Assembly (NCBI RefSeq): GCF_001941975.2
Contig: NZ_CP146991.1
Coordinates: 1,392,501-1,456,500 of the forward strand
Length of the DNA stretch: 64,000 nt
Direction: 5' to 3'
Origin: Sporomusa sphaeroides DSM 2875
Lineage (GTDB): Bacteria; Bacillota; Negativicutes; Sporomusales; Sporomusaceae
The position numbers and the translations under genes are program-made. Every line of letters starts with the position of its first letter. Position 1 is the stretch's first letter. The notes beneath the pieces were generated by a model, which saw nothing but the letters and a program-made list of their open reading frames with translations, was not told the DNA's origin and searched no databases. This document shows positions 17,005 to 27,625 of this stretch, in pieces.

Positions 17005-17044
17005 CAACACGGCATGCACTTTTGTTCTGGTGCATGCCGTGTTG
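17005..17044. terminator. Terminator between convergent cooT and pyc
   Basis: CAACACGGCATGCAC pairs with GTGCATGCCGTGTTG around a 9-11 base loop. It lies between two convergent genes; T runs are short on both sides. Confidence 0.75.
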
Positions 17045-17082
17045 CTCTATTAGCTGGTTAACCCGGTTTATATTTCGTAGCG

Positions 17083-20000
17083 TTATGCCTCTGATACTTT
17101 CAGGAGTTCTAAGAGTAAATCGCCTGTATCGATGGAATCCTGGGGTTTCACATAGAGTTCATCAACTACGCCGTCAAAAGGAGCCTGGATGGTGGTTTCC
17201 ATCTTCATGGCTTCAGTAACGATTAACGGTTCTCCCTTCTTAACGCGAGCGCCTCTTTCCACCATAACTTTTACAACCTTGCCGGTCATGGAAGCGCCAA
17301 GATGGGCGGGATTGTCTTTTTCGGCTTTTGCTCTGGCAATAGTTACCGCTTTGATGCTCTTATCTTTAACAACAACCTCACGGGGCATGCCGTTAAGCTC
17401 GAACTGAACAATCCGTGTGCCGTCAGGACGTGGATCTTCGATTGAGATAAGTTTAATGACCAGCATTTTTCCTTCCTCAATATCCACTCTGATTTCTTCT
17501 CTGAGCTGTAAGCCATGGAAGAAGGTAGGAGTGTCTAGCACCGATACGTCACCATAGGAATTGACAAAGCTGTTCCAGGCGGAAAACACCTGGGGATACA
17601 GGGCATAGGCCAATGCATCCTTCATTGTCACCGGACGCTGCATTGTGTTAGCCAGCGTTTCCTGGATCTGCGTAAAATTGGCGTCAGGCAGCAGTTCGCC
17701 GGGACGTTTGGTTAACGGTTCTTTCCCCTTGAGAACAATGCGCTGCAGCTTCTGCGGGAACCCTTGGTAAGGCTGGCCAATTTGGCCGGAGAAGAATTCT
17801 ACGACAGAGTTAGGAAAGTCCAAGCTGCTGCCGGAAGCATAAATATCTTCTTCTGTAAGGTTGTTTTCCACCATAAACAAGGCCATGTCGCCGACGATTT
17901 TGGAGGAAGGGGTTACTTTGGTAATATCGCCAAACATGTCATTGACCTGGCGGTATACTTCTTTGACTTTGTCCCACTGGCTTTCCAGTCCCAGGGCTTT
18001 GGCCTGCTGGCGGAGATTGCTGTATTGTCCGCCAGGCATTTCGTGGAGATATACCTCCGGATTAGGGAAAAAGAGGCTGCTTTCAAAATCCCGGTAATAG
18101 GCCCGGACATCTTCCCAGTAATGGGATAACTCATGCAACTTGCGGATATCCGCCTTAGGCTGGCGGGGATGACCCTGCAGGGCATAATATAAGCTGTTGC
18201 CGCTCGGCTGTGAGGACATACCGGACAGGGAAGAGAGGGCTGTGTCAACAATATCCACACCGGCATCAATAGCCCGGGCGTAGGCATAGATGCCATTGCC
18301 GCTGGTGTCATGCATATGCAGGTGAATGGGGAGCTCGACTGCCTCCTTGAGGGCGGAAACCAGTTGATAGGCGGCTTCCGGCTTGAGCAGGCCGGCCATG
18401 TCCTTAATGGCCAGAATATGAGCGCCGGCCTGTTCGACCTCTTTGGCCAGCTTAATATAATAGCTTAAATCATACTTGCTGCGGGCAGGGTCCAGTATAT
18501 CGCCGGTATAGCATAAGGCAACCTCGGCAACCTTGCCGGACTTGCGTACCGCGTCAATGGCAACCGTCATGCCTTCCAGCCAGTTTAAGCTGTCAAAAAT
18601 GCGGAAAACATCGATGCCGGCTTCGGCGGCCTGGTCAACAAAGGCACGAATGACATTGTCCGGATAATTGGTGTACCCAACCGCGTTAGAAGCGCGCAGC
18701 AGCATCTGGAACAAAACGTTCGGGGCCTGTGCCCGAAGCGCTTCAAGACGCTTCCAGGGATCTTCCTTTAAGAAACGGTAAGCAACATCGAAGGTAGCGC
18801 CGCCCCACATCTCCAGGGAAAATAAGTTAGGCATCCCGTGAGCCATAGGTGTAATGGCATTAAGCATATCGTATGACCGCATCCGGGTGGCCAGCAGGGA
18901 TTGGTGGGCGTCACGCAGGGTAGTGTCGGTCAGTAATACTTCTTTTTGTTCTTTAATCCACGTTACCAAACCCTCAGGGCCGCGGCTATCGAGAATTTGT
19001 TTGGTGCCGCTGGGCAGTGGCGTTTGTGGCGTTTGCGGGAGGCGGAGCGGCGGAAAACCGGGTTTAGGCCGCTTAGTCACCCCTTCAGCGCCATTGACGG
19101 TAATCTCGGCCAGGTAGTTTAACAGTTTTGTGCCTCTGTCCTGTGGCGGCGAGAATATGAATAGTTCCGGCGAGGTGTCGATAAAGGAGGTATAGTAATT
19201 GCCGCTTAAAAAATCCGGATGCTCAACAACATTGTGCAGAAACGGGATATTGGATTTTATGCCGCGAATCCGGAATTCATTGAGGCAGCGTTTCATTTTG
19301 GCAATAGCGCTCTTGTGTGTCAGGCCCCAGGTAGAGAGTTTCACCAGCAGCGAGTCATAATAGGGCGTGATAACCGAGCCTGTATAGGCATTGCCAGCGT
19401 CCAGGCGTACGCCGAAACCGCCGCCGCTGCGGTAGGCCGTTATTTTTCCGGTGTCAGGCAGGAATTGATTAGCCGGGTCTTCGGTGGTAATCCGGCATTG
19501 GATGGCATGGCCATTGCACGTAATGCTGTTTTGATCTGTAATGCCGATACTTTCGTCGCGCAGACTTGTGCCGTCGGCAATGTGCAGCTGGGCTTGCACA
19601 ATATCAATACCTGTAATCATTTCGGTGATAGTATGTTCTACCTGGATGCGCGGGTTTACTTCAATAAAATAAAACTGCTGGTCGGGGGTCACTAAAAATT
19701 CCACAGTGCCGGCATTGACATAACCGACCTTTTTCATGAGTTTTACGGCAGCGTTGCAGATTGCGTGGCGCAATTCCTGCGTGATGGAGATGCTGGGAGC
19801 GATTTCAATAACCTTTTGGTGGCGACGCTGGACAGAACAGTCTCTTTCATATAAATGAATGATATTGCCATGCTGGTCGCCCAGGATTTGAACTTCAATA
19901 TGTTTAGGGTTTTCCAGGAGACGCTCAAGATAGATTTGGTCATCACCAAAAGAAGCCTTGGCTTCTGATTTAGTGAGCAGGTAGGCTTGTTCAACCTCGG

Positions 20001-20532
20001 CCGCTGTCCGCACGACCCGCATACCGCGGCCGCCGCCGCCTAAGATGGCTTTGATGATCAGCGGATACCCGTAGCGTTCGCCAAACGCTTTGACCTCTTC
20101 CAGACAGCTCACAGGACCGTCGCTGCCGGGGATAACCGGTAATCCTGCCGCCACTGCCTGGGCGCGGGCGTTGATTTTGTCGCCAAACATAGCCAGATGC
20201 CGGATCTCCGGTCCGATAAACAGGATACCTTCTTCTTGGCAGCGTTTAGCAAAATTAATGTTTTCTGCTAAAAAGCCATAGCCGGGATGGATAGCGTCCA
20301 CACCGCGATTTTTGGCGATGCGCAGGATATCTTCAATGTCCAGATAAGCATCGACAGGGCCTTTGTTTTCGCCGATTAGATAGGCCTCATCGGCTCTATA
20401 GCGGTGCAAGGAAAAGATATCTTCTTTAGAATAAATGGCAATAGTGCGTATTGCCAATTCATTACAAGCACGCATGACCCGGATGGCAATTTCGCCACGA
20501 TTGGCAACCAAAACGGTTTGAATTTTTTTCAT
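17083..20532 (-). CDS. pyc: Pyruvate carboxylase
   Basis: Carboxylates pyruvate to oxaloacetate using ATP, bicarbonate and biotin. Single-chain form, 1149 aa: biotin carboxylase (about 1-455, ATP-grasp loop GGGGRGM), carboxyltransferase (about 530-830, DTTLRDAHQS metal-site motif), allosteric/tetramer region, and a C-terminal biotinyl domain with the biotin Lys in EAMKMET. The start is the ATG with GGAGGGA upstream (MKKIQTVLV). Monocistronic on the minus strand. It feeds oxaloacetate for biosynthesis in organisms with an incomplete TCA cycle. Confidence 0.97.
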   Translation of the reverse strand: MKKIQTVLVANRGEIAIRVMRACNELAIRTIAIYSKEDIFSLHRYRADEAYLIGENKGPVDAYLDIEDILRIAKNRGVDAIHPGYGFLAENINFAKRCQEEGILFIGPEIRHLAMFGDKINARAQAVAAGLPVIPGSDGPVSCLEEVKAFGERYGYPLIIKAILGGGGRGMRVVRTAAEVEQAYLLTKSEAKASFGDDQIYLERLLENPKHIEVQILGDQHGNIIHLYERDCSVQRRHQKVIEIAPSISITQELRHAICNAAVKLMKKVGYVNAGTVEFLVTPDQQFYFIEVNPRIQVEHTITEMITGIDIVQAQLHIADGTSLRDESIGITDQNSITCNGHAIQCRITTEDPANQFLPDTGKITAYRSGGGFGVRLDAGNAYTGSVITPYYDSLLVKLSTWGLTHKSAIAKMKRCLNEFRIRGIKSNIPFLHNVVEHPDFLSGNYYTSFIDTSPELFIFSPPQDRGTKLLNYLAEITVNGAEGVTKRPKPGFPPLRLPQTPQTPLPSGTKQILDSRGPEGLVTWIKEQKEVLLTDTTLRDAHQSLLATRMRSYDMLNAITPMAHGMPNLFSLEMWGGATFDVAYRFLKEDPWKRLEALRAQAPNVLFQMLLRASNAVGYTNYPDNVIRAFVDQAAEAGIDVFRIFDSLNWLEGMTVAIDAVRKSGKVAEVALCYTGDILDPARSKYDLSYYIKLAKEVEQAGAHILAIKDMAGLLKPEAAYQLVSALKEAVELPIHLHMHDTSGNGIYAYARAIDAGVDIVDTALSSLSGMSSQPSGNSLYYALQGHPRQPKADIRKLHELSHYWEDVRAYYRDFESSLFFPNPEVYLHEMPGGQYSNLRQQAKALGLESQWDKVKEVYRQVNDMFGDITKVTPSSKIVGDMALFMVENNLTEEDIYASGSSLDFPNSVVEFFSGQIGQPYQGFPQKLQRIVLKGKEPLTKRPGELLPDANFTQIQETLANTMQRPVTMKDALAYALYPQVFSAWNSFVNSYGDVSVLDTPTFFHGLQLREEIRVDIEEGKMLVIKLISIEDPRPDGTRIVQFELNGMPREVVVKDKSIKAVTIARAKAEKDNPAHLGASMTGKVVKVMVERGARVKKGEPLIVTEAMKMETTIQAPFDGVVDELYVKPQDSIDTGDLLLELLKVSEA

Positions 20533-20787
20533 GTAAATTCCCTCCAAAACCAACGAAGTAGATGGATGTAAAGTTATAATTGCTAATTTAACACTGAATT
20601 ACCAAAAATACAAGGCATGCGCCGAAAATATACAGTATTATAATTTGGGGGGCAGACAATTGTTTGACAATAAAAGTTTTACCTTCCTGTTTGGCAGGAG
20701 GCAGGTTTGCTGTGACGAATTTTTTATCCTAACAGCAAGTATAACTTTCATAAACACAGAATTACGGAGAAAGGAAGATAAATATTT

Positions 20788-21279
20788 ATGCAAATTCGTA
20801 AACTCGCTTATACCGCTATTTTTATGGCAGTGGGTATACTTACATCCCATTTGGTATATATCCCGATCGGCATCGCCAAATGTTTTCCCTTGCAGCATGT
20901 TATCAATATATTGCTGGCAGTCCTTTTAGGAACACGTTATTCGGTGAGTGCCGCGTTTGGGATTTCGTTGTTGCGCAATATATTAGGCACAGGCTCGCTG
21001 TTAGCCTTTCCGGGAAGCATGGTTGGCGCAGCGCTGTCCGGTTTTTTATATAAGCGAACCAATAGCATTTGGGGAGCTATTGCCGGGGAAATAATCGGAA
21101 CAGGTATTTTGGGTGCATTACTGGCTTATCCTGTTGCCAAATATTTTATCGGTTCGGCGGCCGGCGCGTTTTTCTTTGTCGTTCCTTTTATGGTCAGCAC
21201 AACCGGCGGCAGTATTATTGCTTATCTATTGTACAAAACGGCTATTCCCGCCGTACTGACTGAGAAACTGAAAGGCTGA
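20788..21279 (+). CDS. thiW: ThiW-family ECF transporter S component
   Basis: Substrate-binding membrane component of an energy-coupling-factor transporter, predicted for the thiamin thiazole precursor. 163 aa, about five hydrophobic segments, with family motifs CFPLQHVINILLAVLLG and LLRNILGTGSLLAFPGSM. GGAGAAAGGAAG precedes the ATG. ThiW genes usually follow a TPP riboswitch; I looked for CTGAGA and ACCTGAT elements in 20533-20787 and saw none. Confidence 0.88.
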   Translation: MQIRKLAYTAIFMAVGILTSHLVYIPIGIAKCFPLQHVINILLAVLLGTRYSVSAAFGISLLRNILGTGSLLAFPGSMVGAALSGFLYKRTNSIWGAIAGEIIGTGILGALLAYPVAKYFIGSAAGAFFFVVPFMVSTTGGSIIAYLLYKTAIPAVLTEKLKG

Positions 21280-21532
21280 ACGATTATCCGGCATTCTGCC
21301 ACGCATGTCAGGACTAATACTGCCGGCAGTAGCGGGAGATTTGCCGCACGAAGAAGCAAGGGAGCAGATATTAGGCGAGCCAAGCGAGATAAGTTTGCCG
21401 AATTTCGCAAAGCCAGAACTCTGGAAGAATAGAAAGCGATGATGTTTGGCTGAAAGCAGCAAGGGGTCAGTCATTCTGCTGCTTGATATGGAAAACGATA
21501 AAAGCAACAGGAAGCTAAAAAGGAAGTGTCTT

Positions 21533-22072
21533 ATGCTGGAAGTGTATTGGGGCGCGCTGTCCTTTGGTGTGATTTTTGCCATAATTACTATTTTTTTCGG
21601 CGATATTATTGGCAGCATGTTTGATGGCATTTTTGACTCACTTTTCCCCGAGCCGTGGTCAGAACCGGTAATCCTCGTCGGGGGGGTGACCAGCTTCGGC
21701 GGTACAGGAGTAATCCTGGAGAGTTATACTGATTATCATGCTAATATCATTGTCATTTTATCGCTGTTTGCCGCAGTCAGCTTGTCTGGAGTGGCATATT
21801 TTGTTTATGTCAGGCCAATGAAAGGGGCCGAGAATTCTGCCGCTTTTTTTATCAAAGAGCTGATTGGCAAACAGGGAGAGGTAATAATCCCCATTCCGGC
21901 TGCCGGTTATGGCGAGGTTCTGATTAAAACGGTGGGCGGTAATACCAGCCAGATAGCAGCATGCAACGAAAGTCTGGATATTCCTGCCGGTGCACAGGTC
22001 GTAGTGCGGGTTGTCAGAGACGGGGTTTTGTATGTATCACGCAAGGCGGAGAATGTTGAAGAACTGGTGTAG
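21533..22072 (+). CDS. NfeD-family membrane protein (flotillin partner)
   Basis: 179 aa with hydrophobic segments near 8-28, 45-60 and 68-95, and a C-terminal OB-fold-like domain (about 110-175: GKQGEVIIPIPAAGYGEV). This is the short NfeD type, like Bacillus YuaF, that works with flotillins in membrane domains. Start at ATG 21533 with AAGGAAGTG upstream; the longer frame lacks a ribosome site. The flotillin gene follows but an IS110-family element lies between. Confidence 0.82.
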   Translation: MLEVYWGALSFGVIFAIITIFFGDIIGSMFDGIFDSLFPEPWSEPVILVGGVTSFGGTGVILESYTDYHANIIVILSLFAAVSLSGVAYFVYVRPMKGAENSAAFFIKELIGKQGEVIIPIPAAGYGEVLIKTVGGNTSQIAACNESLDIPAGAQVVVRVVRDGVLYVSRKAENVEELV

Positions 22073-22135
22073 GCAGCAAAAGAGAGACTAACTATTAAAA
22101 GTCAAGCCCGAATTTGAGGATGGAGGACAAAAAAC

Positions 22136-23524
22136 AGATGGTTCAAAAAAGGGTATAGCAAAACAGACGTCCACAGGACGCCATGCGGGCTATCGAGAGA
22201 GAATCAGGCTGCCAGACGATAAGGCTCGCCGGATTTCTCCAGAGCATAAATGAGCCGGACCAGCTTCTTGGCAGCATGAGAGATGGCCACATTGTAATGC
22301 TTTCCCTCGGCGCGTTTCCTGGCGAGGTAAGCGGCAAAGACAGGGTCCCAAAGGCAAACAAATTTTGTGGCATTGAAGATGGCATAGCGTAGGTATCTGG
22401 AGCCGCGCTTCTCCATATGGGCATAGCAATTTTTAAGCTGCCCGGATTGGTAGGTAGAGGGCGACAGGCCGGCATAGGCCAAAATCTTGTCAGGGGAATC
22501 AAAGCGTGAAAAGTCACCCACCTCAGACAGAATCATAGCCCCCATCCTGTAGCCAATGCCGGGAATCGTGGTAATAGGCGAAAGCATCTTGTCCATGATG
22601 CGTTGGATGACCTGTTCAATTTCCGCAATCTCGGCATCGAGTTCACGGATGAGCCGGATGGTATGCCGCAGTTCCAGTGATTTCGCGGTCGTCACAGAGC
22701 CAATCGATTGCCTGGCGGCTTCACGTATCTCTATGGCTTTGTCCCGTCCGTAACGGCCTTTGGAGGATTCGGCAAGCAAATGGGTGAGCCGCGTCAGATG
22801 TGCCGCTGCAATCTGCTTAGCCCCCGGGAACTCATCGAGCAAGGCGTAAACAGAGGCCATATGGAGTGACGATACCAGCTTTTCCAGCTCCGGGAACAGG
22901 ATGCATACCAGCCTGGCAATTGAGGACTTCAGCTTAGCGCGTACCTTCACCTTGTCGAACCGGTATCTGGTGAGTGACTTTAGCTCCTCATTGTGGTAAG
23001 CTGTGTCTGTGTAGGGCTTGAGGCCCACATCAGACATGAGCATAGCCGCAATTGTTCGCGCATCGACACGGTCAGTCTTCGTCTTTCGCAGGGTGAGGCT
23101 TTTCCGGTAAAGATTGGTGTGCAAGGGGTTAATGACATAGGTGTCCAGACCATTGTCAAGGAGAAACCCGAGAATGTTGTAGCTGTAGTGTCCGGTAGCC
23201 TCAAGCCCTACCTTTATTTTGTCCAGGGGCAAAGAACAGGCACGGATTTTTTCCAACAGGTAGCCAAATCCTTCCATGCTGTTTTGGATGGTGAACACAT
23301 TTGCAAGGACTTTACCCTCCGAACTGATGATGAAGCAGTCGTGTTTATCCTTAGCGACATCAATCCCGACACAAATCATAGCAAGACCTCCAACGGTATT
23401 ATTTGATGCTGTACCCACAGAACACTTTGCTCTTGTAACCTTGTTCTACATCAACCGTCTGGCGGTATCTAACTGATTAACAAACCTGCAAAGGGCTGCG
23501 GTTGGAGCCTCTCTTGAACCATCT
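22136..23524 (-). mobile_element. IS110-family insertion element
   Basis: Element of about 1.4 kb bounded by inverted copies of AGATGGTTCAA (22136-22146 and complement 23514-23524). It carries one transposase gene on the minus strand with about 135-145 bases of non-coding DNA upstream and about 57 downstream. Ends are approximate; the true junction could lie up to about 80 bases further right. It separates the NfeD and flotillin genes. Confidence 0.75.
22204..23379 (-). CDS. IS110-family transposase (DEDD)
   Basis: 391-aa recombinase. The N-terminal DEDD RuvC-like domain shows VGIDVAKDKHD, VGLEATGHYS and KTDRVDARTIA; the C-terminal transposase-20 domain shows TTIPGIGYRMGAMILSEVGDF and the Ser-containing AYAGLSPSTYQSG. 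Start is the ATG (MICVGIDV) preceded by GGAGGTCTTGCT. It appears intact. In this family a non-coding RNA from the element guides target choice. Confidence 0.93.
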   Translation of the reverse strand: MICVGIDVAKDKHDCFIISSEGKVLANVFTIQNSMEGFGYLLEKIRACSLPLDKIKVGLEATGHYSYNILGFLLDNGLDTYVINPLHTNLYRKSLTLRKTKTDRVDARTIAAMLMSDVGLKPYTDTAYHNEELKSLTRYRFDKVKVRAKLKSSIARLVCILFPELEKLVSSLHMASVYALLDEFPGAKQIAAAHLTRLTHLLAESSKGRYGRDKAIEIREAARQSIGSVTTAKSLELRHTIRLIRELDAEIAEIEQVIQRIMDKMLSPITTIPGIGYRMGAMILSEVGDFSRFDSPDKILAYAGLSPSTYQSGQLKNCYAHMEKRGSRYLRYAIFNATKFVCLWDPVFAAYLARKRAEGKHYNVAISHAAKKLVRLIYALEKSGEPYRLAA

Positions 23525-23600
23525 GGTGGTAGGAGATAAAACCAATCCACAGCATCCTTTACAGTGTAGCATATAGCCCTTGGAGAGGGGCTCTAATAAC
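23380..23600 (-). ncRNA. Candidate bridge-RNA region of the IS110 element
   Basis: Non-coding DNA upstream of the transposase, where IS110-group elements encode the bridge RNA. Several complementary segments occur, for example GGAGCCTCTC near 23504 and GAGAGGGGCTC near 23584. The exact RNA ends and loops were not resolved by eye. Confidence 0.4.
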
Positions 23601-23629
23601 TACTACTCTATAATACAAGGAGTATGGAT

Positions 23630-25108
23630 ATGAGCGTTTTTATAATTATTGCAGTGGTAGTGATTGTGCTTGTTGTGCTGGGGTTAGCTTTTTGGGCACG
23701 GTACAAGACAGTCGGACCAGATGAGGCAATGCTGGTAACTGGTTCCTTTTTGGCAGGGGCGGATGTGCTGACCGATGAAACTGGGAGGAAGATTAAAATT
23801 GTCAGAGGCGGCGGCGCATTCATTCTCCCGATTTTCCAGCAGGCGGACAAGTTGTCCCTGCTGTCACACAAGCTGGATGTTACCACCCCTGAGGTTTATA
23901 CCGAACAGGGGGTGCCGGTAATGGCCGACGGCGTAGCCATTATCAAGGTCGGCAGCGCTGTTGAGGATGTGGCGACAGCTGCCGAGCAGTTCATGGGAAA
24001 ACCCACAGAAGCTTTGAAGATCGAGGCACAGGAAGTGCTGGAAGGCCATTTAAGGGCCATTTTGGGAACCATGACAGTAGAGGAAGTATATCGAAACCGG
24101 GATCGCTTTGCTCAGGAAGTGCAGAGTGTGGCTGCCCGCGATTTGAAAAAGATGGGACTCTCCATCGTATCCTTCACCATCAAGGATGTGCGCGATAAGC
24201 AGGGCTATCTGGATGCTCTTGGCAAACCCCGCATTGCCGCTGTCAAACGGGATGCAGAAATCGCCGAGGCTGAGGCCATGCGCGATGCCCGCATCAAAAA
24301 AGCCTTGGCCGATGAAGAAGGGCAAAAGGCCGAGCTCTTGCGAGATACCAATGTTGCCGAGGCTACTAAGGAAAAGGAGCTAAAGGTTGCCGCCTTCAAG
24401 CGTGAGCAGGATACAGCCAAGGCCGAAGCCGACCAAGCCTATAGCATCCAAAAAGCCCGTTCCGAGCAAATGGTCACCCAGGAACAGATGAAGATTGAAA
24501 TTGTGCGCAAAGAGCGGGAGATTGATGTGCAGGACAAGGAAATTCTGCGCCGGGAAAAGCAATTTGATGCCGAGGTGAAAAAGAAAGCTGATGCCGACCG
24601 CTACGCGGTGGAGCAGGCCGCTGAAGCTGCCAAGGCCAGACAAATGCGCGAGGCCGATGCCGTCCAATATCGCATTGAGGCTGAAGCCAAGGCTAACGCC
24701 GAGCAAAAGCGCCTGGAAGGCTTTGCTATCGCCGACGCCGAACGGGCCCAAGGCACTGCCGAAGCCGATGTTGTGCGGTTAAAAGGCCTGGCAGAAGCAG
24801 AAGCCAAAGAAAAGCTGGCAGAAGCCTTCGAAAAATTCGGCGAGGCCGCCGTCTTAGATATTGTTATCAGGATGCTGCCTGAATTGGCCGGAAAAATCGC
24901 TGAACCTCTCAAAACCATTGATAAATTGACGGTTGTGGATGCCGGAAACGGGGATGGAGCCGTAAAGGTCAGCAAATATGTGACATCCTTAATGGCAACA
25001 GCTCCAGAAATGCTGAAGAATGTTTCGGGCGTGGATCTTGAGCGCATGGTTAAGGGCCTGGTAGAGCAGAAGGAGCAAGCTGCTGAAGAAACAACGCCGG
25101 AAAAATGA
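23630..25108 (+). CDS. floT: Flotillin-family SPFH protein
   Basis: 492 aa. An N-terminal hydrophobic anchor (about 3-24) is followed by the SPFH/band-7 domain (about 30-210) and a long Ala/Glu/Lys-rich coiled coil (about 210-420) with the repeated EA(K/E)A pattern of flotillins, then a C-terminal helix. Organises membrane microdomains in Bacillus (YuaG/FloT). AAGGAG lies seven bases before ATG 23630 and only one base before the upstream ATG 23624, which decides the start. Confidence 0.92.
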   Translation: MSVFIIIAVVVIVLVVLGLAFWARYKTVGPDEAMLVTGSFLAGADVLTDETGRKIKIVRGGGAFILPIFQQADKLSLLSHKLDVTTPEVYTEQGVPVMADGVAIIKVGSAVEDVATAAEQFMGKPTEALKIEAQEVLEGHLRAILGTMTVEEVYRNRDRFAQEVQSVAARDLKKMGLSIVSFTIKDVRDKQGYLDALGKPRIAAVKRDAEIAEAEAMRDARIKKALADEEGQKAELLRDTNVAEATKEKELKVAAFKREQDTAKAEADQAYSIQKARSEQMVTQEQMKIEIVRKEREIDVQDKEILRREKQFDAEVKKKADADRYAVEQAAEAAKARQMREADAVQYRIEAEAKANAEQKRLEGFAIADAERAQGTAEADVVRLKGLAEAEAKEKLAEAFEKFGEAAVLDIVIRMLPELAGKIAEPLKTIDKLTVVDAGNGDGAVKVSKYVTSLMATAPEMLKNVSGVDLERMVKGLVEQKEQAAEETTPEK

Positions 25109-25566
25109 ACAAATTATTAGCACGCAGAGAAACCGGCCGTTTTGTGGCTGTAAAATCATTCATGTCAAACTGCCCATGTCATTATTAAAGGTAGTTTGGG
25201 CGATTATTCCATACATATGGGTTCCGACGTAATGCATCAAAGCGGTGCAGGCATGTTGGCAGTTTTGCCGGTGCCCTGAGAGAACTGGTTGCGACCATTG
25301 TTAAAGCAGTTCTTGCAGAAACACCGCCGGAACTGCTTTGTTCTATCAGGAGCAGAGTCATGGTCATCTCTATGGTAGCGGGAAGTTTGCGGCACTGCAT
25401 CTTGTTTCTAGTTTTTGGAAATGTAATTTAACAAGCAGGAATTTTTCGTTAGTTACCGAATAGTGGAAATAAAGAGAAAAATTAGTACCTCCAAATCTGA
25501 CGGTTTAATGCAACTGATGATCAACTTTCTTGTGTTGAGCCAAAATCGAGAATAGGTAGGTGACTT
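25109..25566. other. Non-coding interval after floT
   Basis: About 460 bases with no convincing gene. It holds a hairpin (AAAGCAGTTC 25303-25312 with GAACTGCTTT 25330-25339) followed by GTTCT, possibly the floT terminator. The rest shows only short frames without ribosome sites. The last 100 bases are A+T-rich and probably contain the promoter of the activator gene. Confidence 0.5.
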
Positions 25567-27621
25567 ATGGTTGTGTATGCCGAAAACACTTGTGATGGTA
25601 CTTTGGCCGGGTGGCTAAGCTTTACCGCAACGTTAAAGAGTATCGACAAAAGCTACAAGCACTCTATCAGACCGGAGATTCTCGACTCGTGGGTGCGGTG
25701 TCGCCAAGCCAGGGTTAATCCTAACGATGATGGCGTTCATCACCAGCTGGATCAATACAGCCTTAGGGCCGTATTGCGGGAAAACCAGGAACTTATTACC
25801 ATTGCTAAACCGTTTATGGATAACTTATACCAGATTGTTGCCGGTTCCGGCTTTGTAGTTGTTCTGACAGACATACGCGGCTACATTATGGAAATACTTG
25901 GCGATAAAGATACATTAAAGAACCCCATGACGGTGAGTTTTTTTCAAGGGGCAAACTGGAGTGAAAAGGAAGCAGGCACGAATGCCATCGGTACGGCCCT
26001 GGTTACCAGAAAGCCGATTCAGGTATCCGGTTCGGAGCATTACTGCCGGAAGCATCATTGTCTGACCTGCTCGGCAGCCCCTATTCTTGACGAAAAGGGG
26101 AAAGTATTAGGAATCCTGGACGTTTCCGGGAAATCAACAGCGGCTCATCTCCATACCTTGGGGATGGTGGTGGCGGCAACTGAGGCTATTATGGCCCAGC
26201 TTGCCATCAGGAGAAAAAATAACGAATTACGTGTAATGAACAGTCGCCTGACAAATATTTTTAATACAATGTCTGACGGCGTAATTATGATTGATAATAA
26301 TGGCGTTATCAGCGAACTGAATCCTGTTGCCAAAAAAATACTCGGTTTTGGGCCAACCAAGTTTGAGACCAAGCAGCCGCTGCAAGTAGAAAGTATCTTT
26401 GGCGCCCAAAGCACAATTATCAGAAGAATAATAACCTGCAAGGAATCCTGTGCAGACATTGAAATCATGTTGGATACCAACTGTGGGCTGAGTCATTATC
26501 TGGCGACCGGTGAACCTGTTGCTGATGAGCAGGGAGTGGTGACAGGCGGGGTTATTATTTTGCGGCCGATGAAACAAATTCAGAATTTAGTAAACCGGTT
26601 TAGCGGACACTATGGAACCTTAAAATTTAGTGATATTATCGGTGAGAGCAAAGCCATTCTGGAAGCTGTCCGGATAGCTTCTCTTGCCGCGACCTGTATA
26701 TCCAGTGTGTTGCTCCAGGGTGAAAGCGGCACCGGTAAAGAAATATTTGCACAGGCTATCCATAATCGCAGTGACCGTTCTGCCGGACCCTTCATTGCGG
26801 TAAATTGCGGGGCAATCCCACGGGAACTGATTGGCAGTGAACTATTCGGCTATGAAGACGGAGCCTTTACCGGGGCTAAACGCGGGGGGAAACCGGGCAA
26901 ATTTGAACTGGCCTGCGGCGGAACGCTGTTTTTGGATGAAATTGGTGACATGCCGTTAGAGCAGCAGGTAGCGCTCTTGCGGGTATTGCAGGAACGCAAA
27001 GTAAACCGGATTGGTTCGGATAAGGTAATACCTGTTGATGTCAGGGTGATTTGTGCCACCAACAAAAGCCTATTAAAAGAAGTGGAGAAAGGCACTTTCC
27101 GCAAAGACCTGTATTATCGATTGAATGTAATCGCCATCACAATACCGCCGCTCAGAGAACGCTCGGAGGATATTGTGCCGCTCTTTAATTATTTCCTCGA
27201 CAGGCTGGATAAGCATGGGCGGAACTTCCGGGTGAGTCCGGCGGTAATTGAGCGGATTGTGCAATACGATTGGCCGGGAAATGTGCGCGAGCTTCAGAAT
27301 GTGGTGGAGCGGATCGTCAGTCTGACAGAAGGAGAAATGGTAAATTTAATAAATTTGCCTAAAGAAATCTGTACCTGGCAGCCGACAAACCCGACTAGCC
27401 CAAATCCGGATAATGGCAATGGGTTTTATCCTGCCCGGCATGTGGTGGAAGTATGCCGCGGCCGGGAGGGGCGGCGTTTCCTGCTGGAGGAGAATGAAAG
27501 GCAGGAAATTCTTTCCCTGCTGTCCGCCCATAGAGGGAATGTGAGTTTGACAGCGCGTACGATGGGAGTTTCGCGCAATACCCTGTACAGGAAAATGAAA
27601 CAATATGCGATATACAATTAA
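25567..27621 (+). CDS. AcoR-like sigma-54-dependent activator
   Basis: 684-aa enhancer-binding protein. GAF-type sensor (about 60-200, with a Cys/His-rich stretch [11 protein letters not shown] near 160), PAS domain (about 220-320), AAA+ domain with Walker A GESGTGKE near 385, the sigma-54 contact loop GAFTGA near 434 and Walker [10 protein letters not shown], and a C-terminal Fis-type helix-turn-helix (about 645-682). ATG with AGGTAGGTGA upstream. The palindromes at 27626-27672 and the -24/-12 promoter at 27756 lie directly downstream, so it probably controls the molybdenum enzyme operon. Confidence 0.93.
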   Translation: MVVYAENTCDGTLAGWLSFTATLKSIDKSYKHSIRPEILDSWVRCRQARVNPNDDGVHHQLDQYSLRAVLRENQELITIAKPFMDNLYQIVAGSGFVVVLTDIRGYIMEILGDKDTLKNPMTVSFFQGANWSEKEAGTNAIGTALVTRKPIQVSGSEHYCRKHHCLTCSAAPILDEKGKVLGILDVSGKSTAAHLHTLGMVVAATEAIMAQLAIRRKNNELRVMNSRLTNIFNTMSDGVIMIDNNGVISELNPVAKKILGFGPTKFETKQPLQVESIFGAQSTIIRRIITCKESCADIEIMLDTNCGLSHYLATGEPVADEQGVVTGGVIILRPMKQIQNLVNRFSGHYGTLKFSDIIGESKAILEAVRIASLAATCISSVLLQGESGTGKEIFAQAIHNRSDRSAGPFIAVNCGAIPRELIGSELFGYEDGAFTGAKRGGKPGKFELACGGTLFLDEIGDMPLEQQVALLRVLQERKVNRIGSDKVIPVDVRVICATNKSLLKEVEKGTFRKDLYYRLNVIAITIPPLRERSEDIVPLFNYFLDRLDKHGRNFRVSPAVIERIVQYDWPGNVRELQNVVERIVSLTEGEMVNLINLPKEICTWQPTNPTSPNPDNGNGFYPARHVVEVCRGREGRRFLLEENERQEILSLLSAHRGNVSLTARTMGVSRNTLYRKMKQYAIYN

Positions 27622-27625
27622 ATAG

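Noticed and set aside
20533-20787. TPP riboswitch upstream of thiW
   Set aside because: Expected from the family, but the CTGAGA and ACCTGAT elements are not there; only a weak CCTTCCTG/CAGGAGG pairing was found.
23609-23614. TATAAT box as floT promoter
   Set aside because: It sits only about 10 bases before the start codon with no -35 partner, leaving no room for a leader with the ribosome site.
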